A DNA stretch of 64,000 nucleotides. Source: Clostridia bacterium. GTDB taxonomy: Bacteria; Bacillota; Clostridia; Christensenellales; UBA1242. Under the pieces are notes generated by a model. That model was not told the origin of the DNA. It made no database searches and saw nothing but the letters and a program-made list of their open reading frames with translations. The position numbers and the translations under genes are program-made. Numbering within the stretch: position 1 is the first letter of the stretch; the number at the start of each line of letters is the position of its first letter. Positions 32,979-42,060 of the stretch are shown here, in pieces. The stretch lies in assembly GCA_900753315.1 (NCBI GenBank), contig CAADYP010000006.1, positions 21,792-85,791 of the forward strand, given 5' to 3'.

Positions 32979-35060
32979 CTATTCACTCCTGAAAACTTTT
33001 CTTACATCTTTAACCGACTCAAAACTCTTGATGATGTTTTCAAGTTCGGTTTTGTTTGAAATTTGGACAACAATATCAAACACAAGTTCGTCTTTTATTT
33101 CTTTGTATCCAAATCCTTTAAGTCTGCCCTTCAAATCTCTTGCAACAGTGTTAAGGTTGTTGATGATAGAGTTTTTGTTGTCTGCATAAACTTTTATCAC
33201 TGCAGTAAAGTTTGAAACTAGACTATCTTGCCATTCGGCTTTTATCAATCTTTCTGGCTCGAGATATTTGAGGTTTTGACAACCACTTCTATGTATTGTC
33301 ACTCCTCTGCCTCTTGAGATATAACCAATGATATCATCTCCAGTAACTGGCGAACAGCACCCAGCATATCTTATCAAAAGCCCACTGTCTCCATCTACCA
33401 AAACGCCGTCTTTGTTTTTCTTTACGGTGATGACATTTTCCTTAAATTCCAAAGTTTTTTCTTTGTTATAAAGATTTACAAGTCGTCCAACAATTCCGTT
33501 TGCTGAAAGACTGCCAGCTCCAATTTCCGCATAAAGGACATCGAGTTCTTCAATCATAATGCTCTTTGCAATCTCTTGCAAATATTCTTCTTTCAAAATC
33601 TTGCTGATGTTGAGATTTCTTGCCTTAACTGCTTGTTCCAAAATTGCCTTTCCGACTCTAATGTTCTCTTCCTTCAATTCACTCTTGAAAAATTGTCTTA
33701 TTTTTGAACGAGCATTTGAAGTCTTGATGTGTAAAAGCCAGTCTCTTGATGGTCCTTTGCTGTTTTGGTTTGTCAAAATTTCTACAACATCACCATTTGA
33801 AAGTTCAGTAGTGATTGGCACAATTTTGCCATTGATTTTTCCGCCTACACAAGTGTTGCCCACTCCAGAGTGGATTGCATAAGCAAAGTCAATAACAGTC
33901 GCTCCAAGTGGAAATTCCAAAACTTTCCCCTTTGGTGTCTGCACAACAATCGCTTCACCATAAAGGTCAACCTTAAGAGTTTCCAAAAATTCTTCTGATG
34001 ACAAATCGTTTGAATTTTCAAGCATTTGTCTAAACCAACTCATCTTTTGGTCAAACTTGTTTTGTCCTCTTCTTTCTTTATAAATCCAGTGAGCAGCAAC
34101 ACCATATTCTGATTGTCTATGCATATCAAAAGTGCGAATTTGAATTTCAAGCGGTCTGTTGTTATCCGCAATAATTGTTGTGTGCAAACTTTGATAGCCA
34201 TTTGGCTTTGGATTTGCGATATAATCCTTTACCCTTCCTTGCATTGGTTTGTAGATAGAGTGAATTTTTCCAAAAACAGAATAACAATCTTCAACCGTTG
34301 GAACGAGCACTCTCATTGCCACAAGGTCATAAACTTTTCCAAGCGTAATGTTTTTCTTTACCAACTTTTTGTAAACTGAATAGAAGTGCTTTTGTCTTGC
34401 TTGAATTTCACCTTCTATATGAAGCTCTTCAAGCATTTGTTGAAGTTTTTTGCGAGTAATTTCTATTTGTTTTTGGTTGTCTTCCGTCTTCATCAAAGCA
34501 TTGTTTTTAAGTTCTTCATAGGCTTTTGGTTCCAAGAGTTCAAAACAATAATCTTCAAATGCGGACTTAAACATAGAAAGCCCAAGTCTCTCTGCAAGTG
34601 GTGCAAAAATGTCACTTACCATTTGCACAAAACTTTTTTCTTCTTCACTCATTGGATTTTTTATGAGTTTAAGGTCATACAAAATTGTCGCAAACTTGAC
34701 AATAACGACTCTCATATCTTGACAAATTGCCACAAACATACGTCTAATATCTTCCGCTTCGCCACTCTTTGTCAACGCTTTTACATCTTTCAAAATTTTG
34801 AAAGCTTCATAAAGTTTTTGTTGATTTTTTGTCAATGCTTCTGCAAGTTTGTCAGCATCTTCTGGCTCGATTTTTGAATACTGAAAAAGAATATATGCAA
34901 CCAAAACTTCGTCTTGCATATGATATTCAATCATTGTGTCGATAACGATATTCAATCTGTCAAAATTCAACCCATCAACAAGTGCTTTTTCAACAATTTT
35001 TTTCTCTTTGTCAGTAAGTTGAAATTCGGCAAATATTTTTTCTAAAATTTTCTCTTTCAT
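32979..35060 (-). CDS. rel: (p)ppGpp synthetase Rel, with degenerate hydrolase domain
   Basis: A 693-residue long Rel protein. The synthetase domain is intact: ARQKHFYSVYKK (about 221-232), VYDLVAMRVLV, GRVKDYIANPKPNGYQSLHT (275-294, an RXKD motif) and PLEIQIRTFDMHRQSEYGVA with Glu305. TGS (about 370-430), Cys-rich ZFD (YAGCCSPVTGDD) and ACT domains follow. The HD domain (about 25-170) is aligned by length but has lost its catalytic residues: the FLHDVVED site reads ILFQYSKI (57-64), KLADRLHNM reads KFATILYDL (122-130), and the first His-Pro is absent. So it should make but not hydrolyse (p)ppGpp. The start has GGAG; it overlaps recJ by four bases. Confidence 0.94.
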   Translation of the reverse strand: MKEKILEKIFAEFQLTDKEKKIVEKALVDGLNFDRLNIVIDTMIEYHMQDEVLVAYILFQYSKIEPEDADKLAEALTKNQQKLYEAFKILKDVKALTKSGEAEDIRRMFVAICQDMRVVIVKFATILYDLKLIKNPMSEEEKSFVQMVSDIFAPLAERLGLSMFKSAFEDYCFELLEPKAYEELKNNALMKTEDNQKQIEITRKKLQQMLEELHIEGEIQARQKHFYSVYKKLVKKNITLGKVYDLVAMRVLVPTVEDCYSVFGKIHSIYKPMQGRVKDYIANPKPNGYQSLHTTIIADNNRPLEIQIRTFDMHRQSEYGVAAHWIYKERRGQNKFDQKMSWFRQMLENSNDLSSEEFLETLKVDLYGEAIVVQTPKGKVLEFPLGATVIDFAYAIHSGVGNTCVGGKINGKIVPITTELSNGDVVEILTNQNSKGPSRDWLLHIKTSNARSKIRQFFKSELKEENIRVGKAILEQAVKARNLNISKILKEEYLQEIAKSIMIEELDVLYAEIGAGSLSANGIVGRLVNLYNKEKTLEFKENVITVKKNKDGVLVDGDSGLLIRYAGCCSPVTGDDIIGYISRGRGVTIHRSGCQNLKYLEPERLIKAEWQDSLVSNFTAVIKVYADNKNSIINNLNTVARDLKGRLKGFGYKEIKDELVFDIVVQISNKTELENIIKSFESVKDVRKVFRSE

Positions 35061-37408
35061 TTTATCTCCAAAGAATTTTTTACCAATAAAAGTTTATTAT
35101 AAAGAGCAGATTCTGTCAAGGATTTTTTGATATTTTTATTTTGTATAATATACATAAATGTATCAAATTTGGCTTCAATAAGCCCCAACTCTTCAAAGAC
35201 CAAATAAGCCACATAAAATGTGTCAAAATTGACCTTCCCCTTCATTTTATTCTGATAGATATCAAAAATTGAGTAATATTTCAAAAAGTTTTTTGATGTC
35301 AAGACCTTAAACACTTTCCCAAAAGTCTCTCTTGAAAGGTCAAGAGCCAAAAATCTTTGCCTGTCAAGCTCTCTTTCCATAGGCACAAAAATTTCCGCCT
35401 TTGAAACTTCGTTTAATTCAGCCAAAAAGCCTTCGTCCAAAACAGGAGAAAGGAAAACAATTTTTGAGAAATTTTTTGCCCATTCTGTGCCAGTTGGTGA
35501 CAAAAGAAGACTGTTATAACCAATACAATTTTTCTCACACATGCCAATATGATAAATATTGTCCTTGCTATATTCTTTTGAAAAATTGACAAAGTCATAA
35601 GCAGAATAAGCCACAAAAGCCGTTCCAAAAACTTGACTTTGTGTGCTGGCAACAAAATTCAAAAGTTCTGCTTGTGGATAATACGAAAATTTTGAAGGTC
35701 GATTATCTTTGTAACCCAACTGCTCAAGTTGAAGTGGATAAGAGAACATATGTGCATTTGGAGAGATAAAGCTGCCAGCATCAAACTCACTTACCACCCC
35801 ATTCTTGCCACCGCCTTGAAATTCAAAGATAAACGATTTGTATCTGGCAAAGTTTAAAGCATTATAATTTTTGATAAAATTGAAATAAACAAGTTGCAAG
35901 TCACCAATTTTTACATCACAATGTGCTGGTGAATATTTCCTTGGTGTAAGTTCGATATTTTCTGCTGAAATCTTAAACTTTGGACGAGCATTGCCACAAC
36001 CAAATGGTTCAAGCAAAGACAATTCTTGCAAAAATCTGTCAGTGATGTCTTCGTTTTTTAGTTCCAAATCATAATATTTGATAGGAATGAAAACTTTGTC
36101 ACTGACTTTTTCAAACACAAAAGAGTTTACTCTGTTGCAAAAACTTTCGTAGTTTGACCTTTTCAAAGTCAAACCAGCAGCCATCGTATGCCCGCCAAAA
36201 GTTTCCAAAATATCTTGCAATGATGATAACAATTCATGAATGTTTATGTCATCAATACTTCTCCCAGAGCCATGCAAAATATCTCCAACTTGTGAAAACA
36301 AAAAGACAGGTCTGTTGTATTCTTCCACAAGTTTTGCACATGCAATTCCCAAAATACCTTGGTCCCATTTTTTCGATGCCAAGCAAATAACTCTTGTCTT
36401 TGACAAGTCCATTTTCTCTATTGCTCTTTCGCAGTCTTCCAAGATTTTTGCAGAAAGTTCTTGTCTTCTTGTGTTATGTCCTTTGATTTTTTCAAGATAC
36501 TTTCTCACTTCGACTGGGTCTTCACTCATATACAACGCAAGGCTGTCGCCTGCGTCTCCCATTCTTCCAGATGAATTGATTTTTGGCGCAATCTTAAATG
36601 CAATATCAGTCGATGAAGGGTTTGTCAAAGACACTTTGTTTTCTTTTAAAAGCGCACGAAGACCAAAAGGTAATTTTTCAAAACTTTTTAGGCCTTTTTT
36701 GACAATATTTCTATTTTCGCCAGTCAATGAAACAATATCCGCAATCGTTGCAATCGCAGCAATAGGCAAAAACTCTTCTGCCTTCTTTTGTCCCAAAAGT
36801 GCTTCACTTATTTTGTATGCAAGCCCAGTGCCACACAACTCTCTAAACGGATATTCTTGTCCTTCAATCTTTGCGTTCAAAACAAGCGTGTCTGGCAATT
36901 TTTCTGGAATTTCATGGTGATCAGTAACAATAACCTCAATGCCTTTCTCTTTTGCATATTCAACTTCGGCATAGCAAGAAATACCACAGTCAACTGTGAT
37001 GATCAAATCCGGAGCAAATTGTCTTGCAATCTTATCCAAACAATCGCATGTCAAACCATAGCCGTCAACATAGCGGTTTGGAAGATAAAAATCAGCATCA
37101 ATACCGATTTTTTTCAAAGTTTTAAGCATAATTGCAGTGGCACTAATTCCGTCCACATCATAATCCCCAAAGATGAGGACTTTGTCACCCATTTGTTTTG
37201 CCAAATGTATTCGTTCACACAGTTGTTTCATATTTTTGATAAGAAATGGGTCCAACAACTGTCCAGTTGAAAGATAAGTTGAGATTTCTTCTTTGCTTGA
37301 ATAACCTCTTGATAAAATCAAATACATTGTTGAAGGCAAAACATTAAACTCTTTTGCAAACTCATCAACGAGTGCAGAGTCTTTGTTAAAAAATTTTTTA
37401 AAAACCAT
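35057..37408 (-). CDS. recJ: Single-stranded-DNA-specific exonuclease RecJ
   Basis: A 783-residue 5'-3' ssDNA exonuclease for recombination and mismatch repair. DHH-family metal motifs LIFGDYDVDGISA, LIITVDCGIS and VIVTDHHEIPEKLP are followed by the DHHA1 region (SSGRMGDAGDSLALYM, GSGRSIDDINIHELL, FGGHTMAAGLTLKR) and an OB-fold. A long extra C-terminal region of about 220 residues is present, as in Bacillota RecJ. The ATG at 37408 has AAGGT; a TTG at 37426 lacks an SD. The stop overlaps the rel ATG (ATGA). Confidence 0.95.
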   Translation of the reverse strand: MVFKKFFNKDSALVDEFAKEFNVLPSTMYLILSRGYSSKEEISTYLSTGQLLDPFLIKNMKQLCERIHLAKQMGDKVLIFGDYDVDGISATAIMLKTLKKIGIDADFYLPNRYVDGYGLTCDCLDKIARQFAPDLIITVDCGISCYAEVEYAKEKGIEVIVTDHHEIPEKLPDTLVLNAKIEGQEYPFRELCGTGLAYKISEALLGQKKAEEFLPIAAIATIADIVSLTGENRNIVKKGLKSFEKLPFGLRALLKENKVSLTNPSSTDIAFKIAPKINSSGRMGDAGDSLALYMSEDPVEVRKYLEKIKGHNTRRQELSAKILEDCERAIEKMDLSKTRVICLASKKWDQGILGIACAKLVEEYNRPVFLFSQVGDILHGSGRSIDDINIHELLSSLQDILETFGGHTMAAGLTLKRSNYESFCNRVNSFVFEKVSDKVFIPIKYYDLELKNEDITDRFLQELSLLEPFGCGNARPKFKISAENIELTPRKYSPAHCDVKIGDLQLVYFNFIKNYNALNFARYKSFIFEFQGGGKNGVVSEFDAGSFISPNAHMFSYPLQLEQLGYKDNRPSKFSYYPQAELLNFVASTQSQVFGTAFVAYSAYDFVNFSKEYSKDNIYHIGMCEKNCIGYNSLLLSPTGTEWAKNFSKIVFLSPVLDEGFLAELNEVSKAEIFVPMERELDRQRFLALDLSRETFGKVFKVLTSKNFLKYYSIFDIYQNKMKGKVNFDTFYVAYLVFEELGLIEAKFDTFMYIIQNKNIKKSLTESALYNKLLLVKNSLEIK

Positions 37409-37439
37409 GTTTTCTACCTTAAACAAACTTTATGTGATT

Positions 37440-37469
37440 ATTATAATATATTTCAAAACAAATCACCAA
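37440..37469 (-). promoter_or_regulatory. Candidate promoter of recJ-rel-hemZ
   Basis: -35 TTGGTG (37464-37469), 18-base spacer, perfect -10 TATAAT (37440-37445), 31 bases before the recJ ATG. Confidence 0.5.
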
Positions 37470-37480
37470 ACAAATGACCA

Positions 37481-37510
37481 AAAAAACAAAAAAGAGCGAT
37501 TTTGTCGCTC
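37481..37510 (-). terminator. Terminator of the repeat-protein gene
   Basis: On the minus strand GAGCGA and TCGCTC form a perfect stem with a five-base loop, followed by T6, just past the stop codon. Confidence 0.9.
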
Positions 37511-37513
37511 CTT

Positions 37514-39127
37514 TTAAATTTCTGTTCTGCTTTTTCCACCAACAAACATTCTATCTTCTTCTTTTGAGATTTTCTTTTCAAAATCAGCATAAGCCTGAAT
37601 AGATGCCAGTATGCTTTCTTCAAAAATCTCTTCTTTACAATTTCCGTTTTCAGCAGAAATGCCACTCGCTTTGACAATTTGATGTTTTCTTTCAAGCATA
37701 TCATCAATGTATGGATATTTGCTTGTATAATACTTGCCAAGCCTTGTGCTGTCTTTTCCATCAACATAGTCAAGGTCATACAATTTGAAAAATGCTTTTG
37801 TTGTCACACCCAAACGAGCAGCCTTAAAAATCAAACTGCGATAGCAATCTTTTGGAATATCCTTAAAGTTTAATTTTCCGTCTTTTTTATCTGCTATTGT
37901 TTCAAGATAATGCATAACTGCGTCCACATCTTTCCCTACTTTTCCACTTGAATAAAGGTTGTTTCCGACACCCTCCAAATCAAGCAAAGTAAACAAATCT
38001 TCATAAGATATTTCTTCACCATAAGCAGATGCCATATAGCGTTTCATATGCATAATTCTGTTTTTCAATGTAGGTGCTTTTGTCGTAACTCCGTCAAGCG
38101 AACCATTGATTTCAACATATTTTAAAATTTCATTGCGAAGAAGTGAGAAATAATCAGCAGACACGCAAACTTCTTTCAATTTTTCTTCACAAACAAGTTC
38201 GATAACAAGTGCTATAGGCAATTTGAGAGTTGTTGAAGCAGCATACACAAAGTCACTCAATTTTGCATCATCTCTATATGTGTCAACAAAGCCATTTTCA
38301 TCACGATATTGCGAAATTTTTTCGAGCTCCATAAATCTGAAATAGACATCTGAATAGTCTCTATATCCCAGATTTTTCATAACTTCTTCAAAACTGTAAT
38401 CCACTCCGGTTGTGCGCATCAAACTGTCTCTATAATTGTGAACCCTGTTATAGAAAGGAAGATTTTTTCTAATAACATGGAAACTTCCACCATTGGCACG
38501 ATATTCTTCAATATCATTCAACAAATCTTGTCTCAAATCTGACGAATGTCTTTGAGTTCTTTTAAAGCCTGCCGCCTCTATCTTCTCTTGCATTGTCAAC
38601 ATATGTCCGTCAGCACCCGAAACAATAGTCCCCCAAATATAGTTATACTCTGGGTCGCTTCTTTCAAGCATGCTTGCACTTTTACCAGTTCTCTCTTCAA
38701 AAGCGATGAGCATTTGTCTGATTTTTCCAATAACATCTGTTGTTTTCTTTGGTTGTCTTGGATGTCCAATAGCCACAAATTTTTCTTCCAAAGTCATAGG
38801 TCTTCCATCTACAGTGTAAATGGCAGAATTTTTCAAATACGAAAGTGCTCTATCATTTGATGTCAATTCATCAACAGTGTGTCCCTGTGCAATAAATTCA
38901 TCAACATATCTTTTTGCTTTTACAAGTGGATTTTCTGATTTTGGCGCTCTTTCATATCCCACAAGTGCAAATCTTTGTTGCATAGTTAAACTTGCACCAT
39001 TTGCATCATAAAGTTTCAAATTGTGCAAATATGCATATGGTTTATCTTTCTTTTTAAGTTCATCAACACTCTTTCCACTTTCTTTCAAAAAAGCATCAAA
39101 AGTGATTTTAAGTTTTGTATAATCCAT
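37514..39127 (-). CDS. Tandem-repeat soluble protein, unknown function
   Basis: A 537-residue soluble protein I do not recognise. The first half has about four tandem units of 60-65 residues. Each has a helix, a GKSVDEL-type turn, a Tyr/Leu/Asn patch (YLHNLKLYDANG in unit 1, YLKNSAIYTVDG in unit 2) and an LTMQQRFALVGY-type helix. Two or three diverged units follow (for example LKNRIMHMKRYMASAYG). The unit recalls the helical repeats found beside homing or restriction nucleases, but no catalytic motif is visible. The ATG at 39127 has AGGGGA 12 bases upstream; a longer frame runs into the preceding gene and is rejected. It follows the M3-like peptidase gene by 28 bases, so both are probably one operon. 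Confidence 0.75.
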   Translation of the reverse strand: MDYTKLKITFDAFLKESGKSVDELKKKDKPYAYLHNLKLYDANGASLTMQQRFALVGYERAPKSENPLVKAKRYVDEFIAQGHTVDELTSNDRALSYLKNSAIYTVDGRPMTLEEKFVAIGHPRQPKKTTDVIGKIRQMLIAFEERTGKSASMLERSDPEYNYIWGTIVSGADGHMLTMQEKIEAAGFKRTQRHSSDLRQDLLNDIEEYRANGGSFHVIRKNLPFYNRVHNYRDSLMRTTGVDYSFEEVMKNLGYRDYSDVYFRFMELEKISQYRDENGFVDTYRDDAKLSDFVYAASTTLKLPIALVIELVCEEKLKEVCVSADYFSLLRNEILKYVEINGSLDGVTTKAPTLKNRIMHMKRYMASAYGEEISYEDLFTLLDLEGVGNNLYSSGKVGKDVDAVMHYLETIADKKDGKLNFKDIPKDCYRSLIFKAARLGVTTKAFFKLYDLDYVDGKDSTRLGKYYTSKYPYIDDMLERKHQIVKASGISAENGNCKEEIFEESILASIQAYADFEKKISKEEDRMFVGGKSRTEI

Positions 39128-39155
39128 AATTATATTGTCCCCTAGCAAATAAAAT

Positions 39156-40328
39156 TTAGTTTTTCTCTTTTCTAGAAAGAACTCCGTCAAAATACTGTCT
39201 TCTTTCTTCAGCAATTTTTTGTTGTCTTTCAGGTGAAACCAAACAATTCATAATCTTTCTTTTATAATTTTCTCCTAAAAGAATTTTCCCTGCCTCATCA
39301 AGAGAACTTATTTCACAACGACATCTCAAATAATTATCAAATTTTTGCATCGTCTCTTGTGGATTTTGTTTATATTCTTCAAACAATGTGAAAGCAATTG
39401 CTCTTCCCACAACATAACGGAAGACATATGGTCCAATCAATTTTTGTCCATCGTCAGCGACATTTATCATTTTGCAAAGCAGCTCTTGTTCGTTCTTGTG
39501 TCCTTTGATATCTTTTGCAATATGTTTAAATTTTGATTTTGAAATTTCTCCACCAAGTCTATAAACCACTTCATTCTCTGTTATAAGTTCTTTGCAATCA
39601 GTTACAAAGCCATTATTTGTATAAAGCCAATATTGATTTATTTGATTTTGTGAAAATTTTTCATTTTTTTCAAGCCAATCTACAAAAACGGTTTCCATAA
39701 ACAGACTTTCTATTTCCGCGAGGCTATCAACTTTAGGGTCTTCTCTTTTCTCTCTTGAAGATTGTGACAACAAGTGTCCAAACTCATGAGCAATAGTTGC
39801 CAAGCCGGAAAGGTTGTTTGCAGGATTAAGAGTCAATATCAACCCAGAGTCTTTTACCGAAACAAAATTATTACCACCTTTATCACCAAAAGGTTCATGT
39901 TCATTTACAAAAAATCTAGGGTCGCTTTTCAAACCTTCAAAATAACTAACCCAGTCATGCCTATTTATGTATTTTGCATCAATGTCACGATAAAAATCCA
40001 TAACAATAGTTTTCATTTCATCAAGAGTCATATCCAAATATTTATATTGTGGAGATCTCGATATTCTTTCATCTCTGATTGCCGCCAAATAAGGAATATA
40101 TGGAGAAATAAAACGATGAAATTTCCCAAGCTTATTTCTAACATATCTTTTTCTAAATCTATTGACAAAATCATCATCAAAATCGATTTTTTCAATTGTG
40201 TATCTAGTTCTATCTAAATCTAATCTAACTCCATTGTTACACAATTTCAAAACTTCCTTCTTTTTCAAAATGCATTTTGTTCCATGAATTTTGGTATATT
40301 TATCAAAAAACAAATCAAAAATTCCCAT
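39156..40328 (-). CDS. Compact M3-like zinc metallopeptidase
   Basis: A 390-residue soluble protein with a zinc-binding motif at residues 180-186 (AHEFGHL: His181, Glu182, His185). The third ligand candidate is in DSLAEIESLFMETVF (Glu205 or Glu207). HExGH followed by A-E-x-x-S is the pattern of family M3 (oligoendopeptidase F, thimet peptidase). It is about 200 residues shorter than PepF, so the enclosing helical lid is reduced. There is no signal peptide, so it is cytoplasmic. SD GAGGGGA before the ATG. It shares an operon with the repeat protein downstream, perhaps its partner or substrate, which is inference. Confidence 0.82.
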   Translation of the reverse strand: MGIFDLFFDKYTKIHGTKCILKKKEVLKLCNNGVRLDLDRTRYTIEKIDFDDDFVNRFRKRYVRNKLGKFHRFISPYIPYLAAIRDERISRSPQYKYLDMTLDEMKTIVMDFYRDIDAKYINRHDWVSYFEGLKSDPRFFVNEHEPFGDKGGNNFVSVKDSGLILTLNPANNLSGLATIAHEFGHLLSQSSREKREDPKVDSLAEIESLFMETVFVDWLEKNEKFSQNQINQYWLYTNNGFVTDCKELITENEVVYRLGGEISKSKFKHIAKDIKGHKNEQELLCKMINVADDGQKLIGPYVFRYVVGRAIAFTLFEEYKQNPQETMQKFDNYLRCRCEISSLDEAGKILLGENYKRKIMNCLVSPERQQKIAEERRQYFDGVLSRKEKN

Positions 40329-40349
40329 GTTTCCCCTCTTTATAATATT

Positions 40350-40378
40350 ATTTTAACATATTTGGTGATGTTTTTCAA
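40350..40378 (-). promoter_or_regulatory. Promoter of the M3-like peptidase gene
   Basis: -35 TTGAAA (40373-40378), 17-base spacer, -10 TAAAAT (40350-40355) with a TG one base upstream (extended -10). Confidence 0.72.
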
Positions 40379-40429
40379 TAGAAAACAAAAAACAGGCACT
40401 TTTGTTTATAAAATTATCAGATTTATAAG

Positions 40430-40458
40430 AAAAAAATCCAAACCAAATTGGTCTGGAT
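40430..40458 (-). terminator. Terminator of tRNA-Leu
   Basis: On the minus strand ATCCAGACC and GGTTTGGAT (G-U pairs allowed) form a stem, followed by T6, eight bases after the tRNA. Confidence 0.85.
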
Positions 40459-40465
40459 AAAATTT

Positions 40466-40551
40466 TGGTGCCGAAGGAGGGGGTCGAACCCTCATGAAGT
40501 TGCCCTCGCGGGATTTTGAGTCCCGTGCGTCTGCCATTCCGCCACTTCGGC
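40466..40551 (-). tRNA. tRNA-Leu (anticodon CAA)
   Basis: An 86-nt class II tRNA with encoded CCA. Acceptor GCCGAAG pairs with CTTCGGC. The anticodon stem is CGGGA/TCCCG with loop CTCAAAA, giving anticodon CAA (codon UUG). A long variable arm (GAGGGCAACTTCATGA region) precedes the T-arm. Own promoter and terminator. Confidence 0.97.
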
Positions 40552-40570
40552 AAATTAGTTAAACGGCTAT

Positions 40571-40599
40571 ATTTTAGCATAAATATCACCGTTTGACAA
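40571..40599 (-). promoter_or_regulatory. Promoter of tRNA-Leu
   Basis: -35 TTGTCA (40594-40599), 17-base spacer, -10 TAAAAT (40571-40576) preceded by TGC, the same extended -10 as the tRNA-Thr and secG promoters. Confidence 0.82.
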
Positions 40600-40721
40600 G
40601 CATTTTTCTTATATTTTTCAAAAAGTATTACAAAAAGTCGGTTACTTATCTATTTAACAATTTGATTAAAAGATGATTCTGATAAATAATTGCATATTAC
40701 TTGCTTTCTTCAATCAGCTCT

Positions 40722-40892
40722 TCAATAGTTTTCCCATCGACCTATTGCCATGTAATAAGCATTCAAAAACCCACAAGCAAAAGTAATAAAGCCAAAAAAA
40801 TAATCATTGAAAATGACGGCAAAAATTACCGATATCAAAACTATTAATATCGGTATAATATACAATTGCAAAATTTTTTGTTTTTTTGTCAT
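40722..40892 (-). pseudogene. Small membrane-protein ORF, probably frameshifted
   Basis: A 56-codon frame from the ATG at 40892: a basic start MTKKQKILQLY, then two hydrophobic stretches. It stops at 40722 after RWENY. In the next frame the same DNA continues as VDGKTIEELIEESK to a stop at 40697. That is a natural charged tail for such a protein, suggesting one lost or gained base near 40735-40745. It lies 11 bases after the alkaline phosphatase stop, with a distant AAAGGA. Between 40600 and 40696 I see nothing coding. Confidence 0.5.
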
Positions 40893-40903
40893 TTTAAATA
40901 AAA

Positions 40904-42034
40904 TTATCCTTTGTTTGAAATCAACGCTTTTGTCAAACGGAATATGTCTGTATTGTCAATTTTTGATTTTATCACTTTTGACACATCGATTTCATCTGTG
41001 TTTATAGAAATATAATAAGGAACATCTTTTGCGGTGTGCCCACTTGTAGAATACATAGAATTTCTTATCTTGTCTTTGCTTTGCCCACTATAATTCAACC
41101 CACCCGTTTCGTGATCGGCAGTGACAATTACCGCTGTGCCAGTTTGTCCAGCAAGTTTGTTTGAAACAACTTTTATACTTTCGTCAAAACTATTCAAATA
41201 ATCCATCATTTCAAAAATTTTGTTGCTGTGACTTCTCTTATCAATATGTGCTCCCTCAATCATCAAAAAATAGCCATTCTCAAAATTTTGTTCCATATAA
41301 GATATTGCATAAGTTGAAAGCATCTCAAGAGTTGGGGTTGCATTTGTCCCATCTTTTGACACTACACTATCAAAGACTCCAAACACTTTTTGAGAAGTCT
41401 CTGCCAGGGCAGAATACTCTGAAACATATGTATATCCTTTATTTTCAAATTGAATTTGAAATTCATTATATTTTGTTAGTCCCGCACCAAGAAATAAGTC
41501 AATATTGCTGTTCAATTGTCCTTGAATAATATCATCTTTGTCGCCTCTGTCACTTGCATGAGAAGAAAAAGAAGCAGGTGTTGCACCATACAACGAATCA
41601 GTCGTCACAACACCAACTCCAAGTCCAATACTTTTTGCATATTCACTTATTGTTTGAATATCTTTGCCAGCATGACGAGAGACTTCCCCATTATCATACT
41701 TTTTCCCAGTTGCCAAAGCACTCGCCGCTGCAGCACTATCTGTTGGTCCAAGCATATTGTTTGAGAATGTTGATACTTTGCCATGCAGATTCAGGCTTGT
41801 CATATACATTTCCTTATCAAAATATGTTGAAGAAACTTTGATATGGTTTTCACCCATTCCATCCCCAATAAACAACACGGTTTTCTTTGCTTCTCCAACA
41901 AGCTTTGAATAATCTGATTGGTTTAACATGCCGTTTCTATAAATCGCAATTCCAACAAAATATCCAGCAACAGTAAATATTAAAAAAGCGAAAATACTCA
42001 AAATGGATAAGAATATTTTATTTTTCTTTTGCAT
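40904..42034 (-). CDS. Membrane-anchored alkaline phosphatase
   Basis: A 376-residue protein. A single N-terminal signal anchor (about 7-31) is followed by the alkaline phosphatase fold facing outward. VLFIGDGMGENH (Asp58), the nucleophile motif GPTDSAAAASALATGKK (Ser100), MIEGAHIDKRSHSN and VTADHETGGLNYSG provide the metal and phosphate residues. It is shorter than E. coli PhoA (about 450), so crown loops are reduced. The start has AAAAGGGG. It is the third gene of an operon with the helical and transglutaminase-like proteins, 26 bases after the latter. No Pho box is recognisable. Confidence 0.92.
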   Translation of the reverse strand: MQKKNKIFLSILSIFAFLIFTVAGYFVGIAIYRNGMLNQSDYSKLVGEAKKTVLFIGDGMGENHIKVSSTYFDKEMYMTSLNLHGKVSTFSNNMLGPTDSAAAASALATGKKYDNGEVSRHAGKDIQTISEYAKSIGLGVGVVTTDSLYGATPASFSSHASDRGDKDDIIQGQLNSNIDLFLGAGLTKYNEFQIQFENKGYTYVSEYSALAETSQKVFGVFDSVVSKDGTNATPTLEMLSTYAISYMEQNFENGYFLMIEGAHIDKRSHSNKIFEMMDYLNSFDESIKVVSNKLAGQTGTAVIVTADHETGGLNYSGQSKDKIRNSMYSTSGHTAKDVPYYISINTDEIDVSKVIKSKIDNTDIFRLTKALISNKG

Positions 42035-42060
42035 TTTCCCAAACCCCTTTTACTGATAAA

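Noticed and set aside
37409..37426. Upstream TTG start for recJ
   Set aside because: The ATG at 37408 has AAGGT at proper spacing; the TTG has no SD.
39128..39214. 29-residue N-terminal extension of the repeat protein
   Set aside because: It would overlap the end of the M3-like peptidase gene and has no SD, while the ATG at 39127 starts the repeat pattern.
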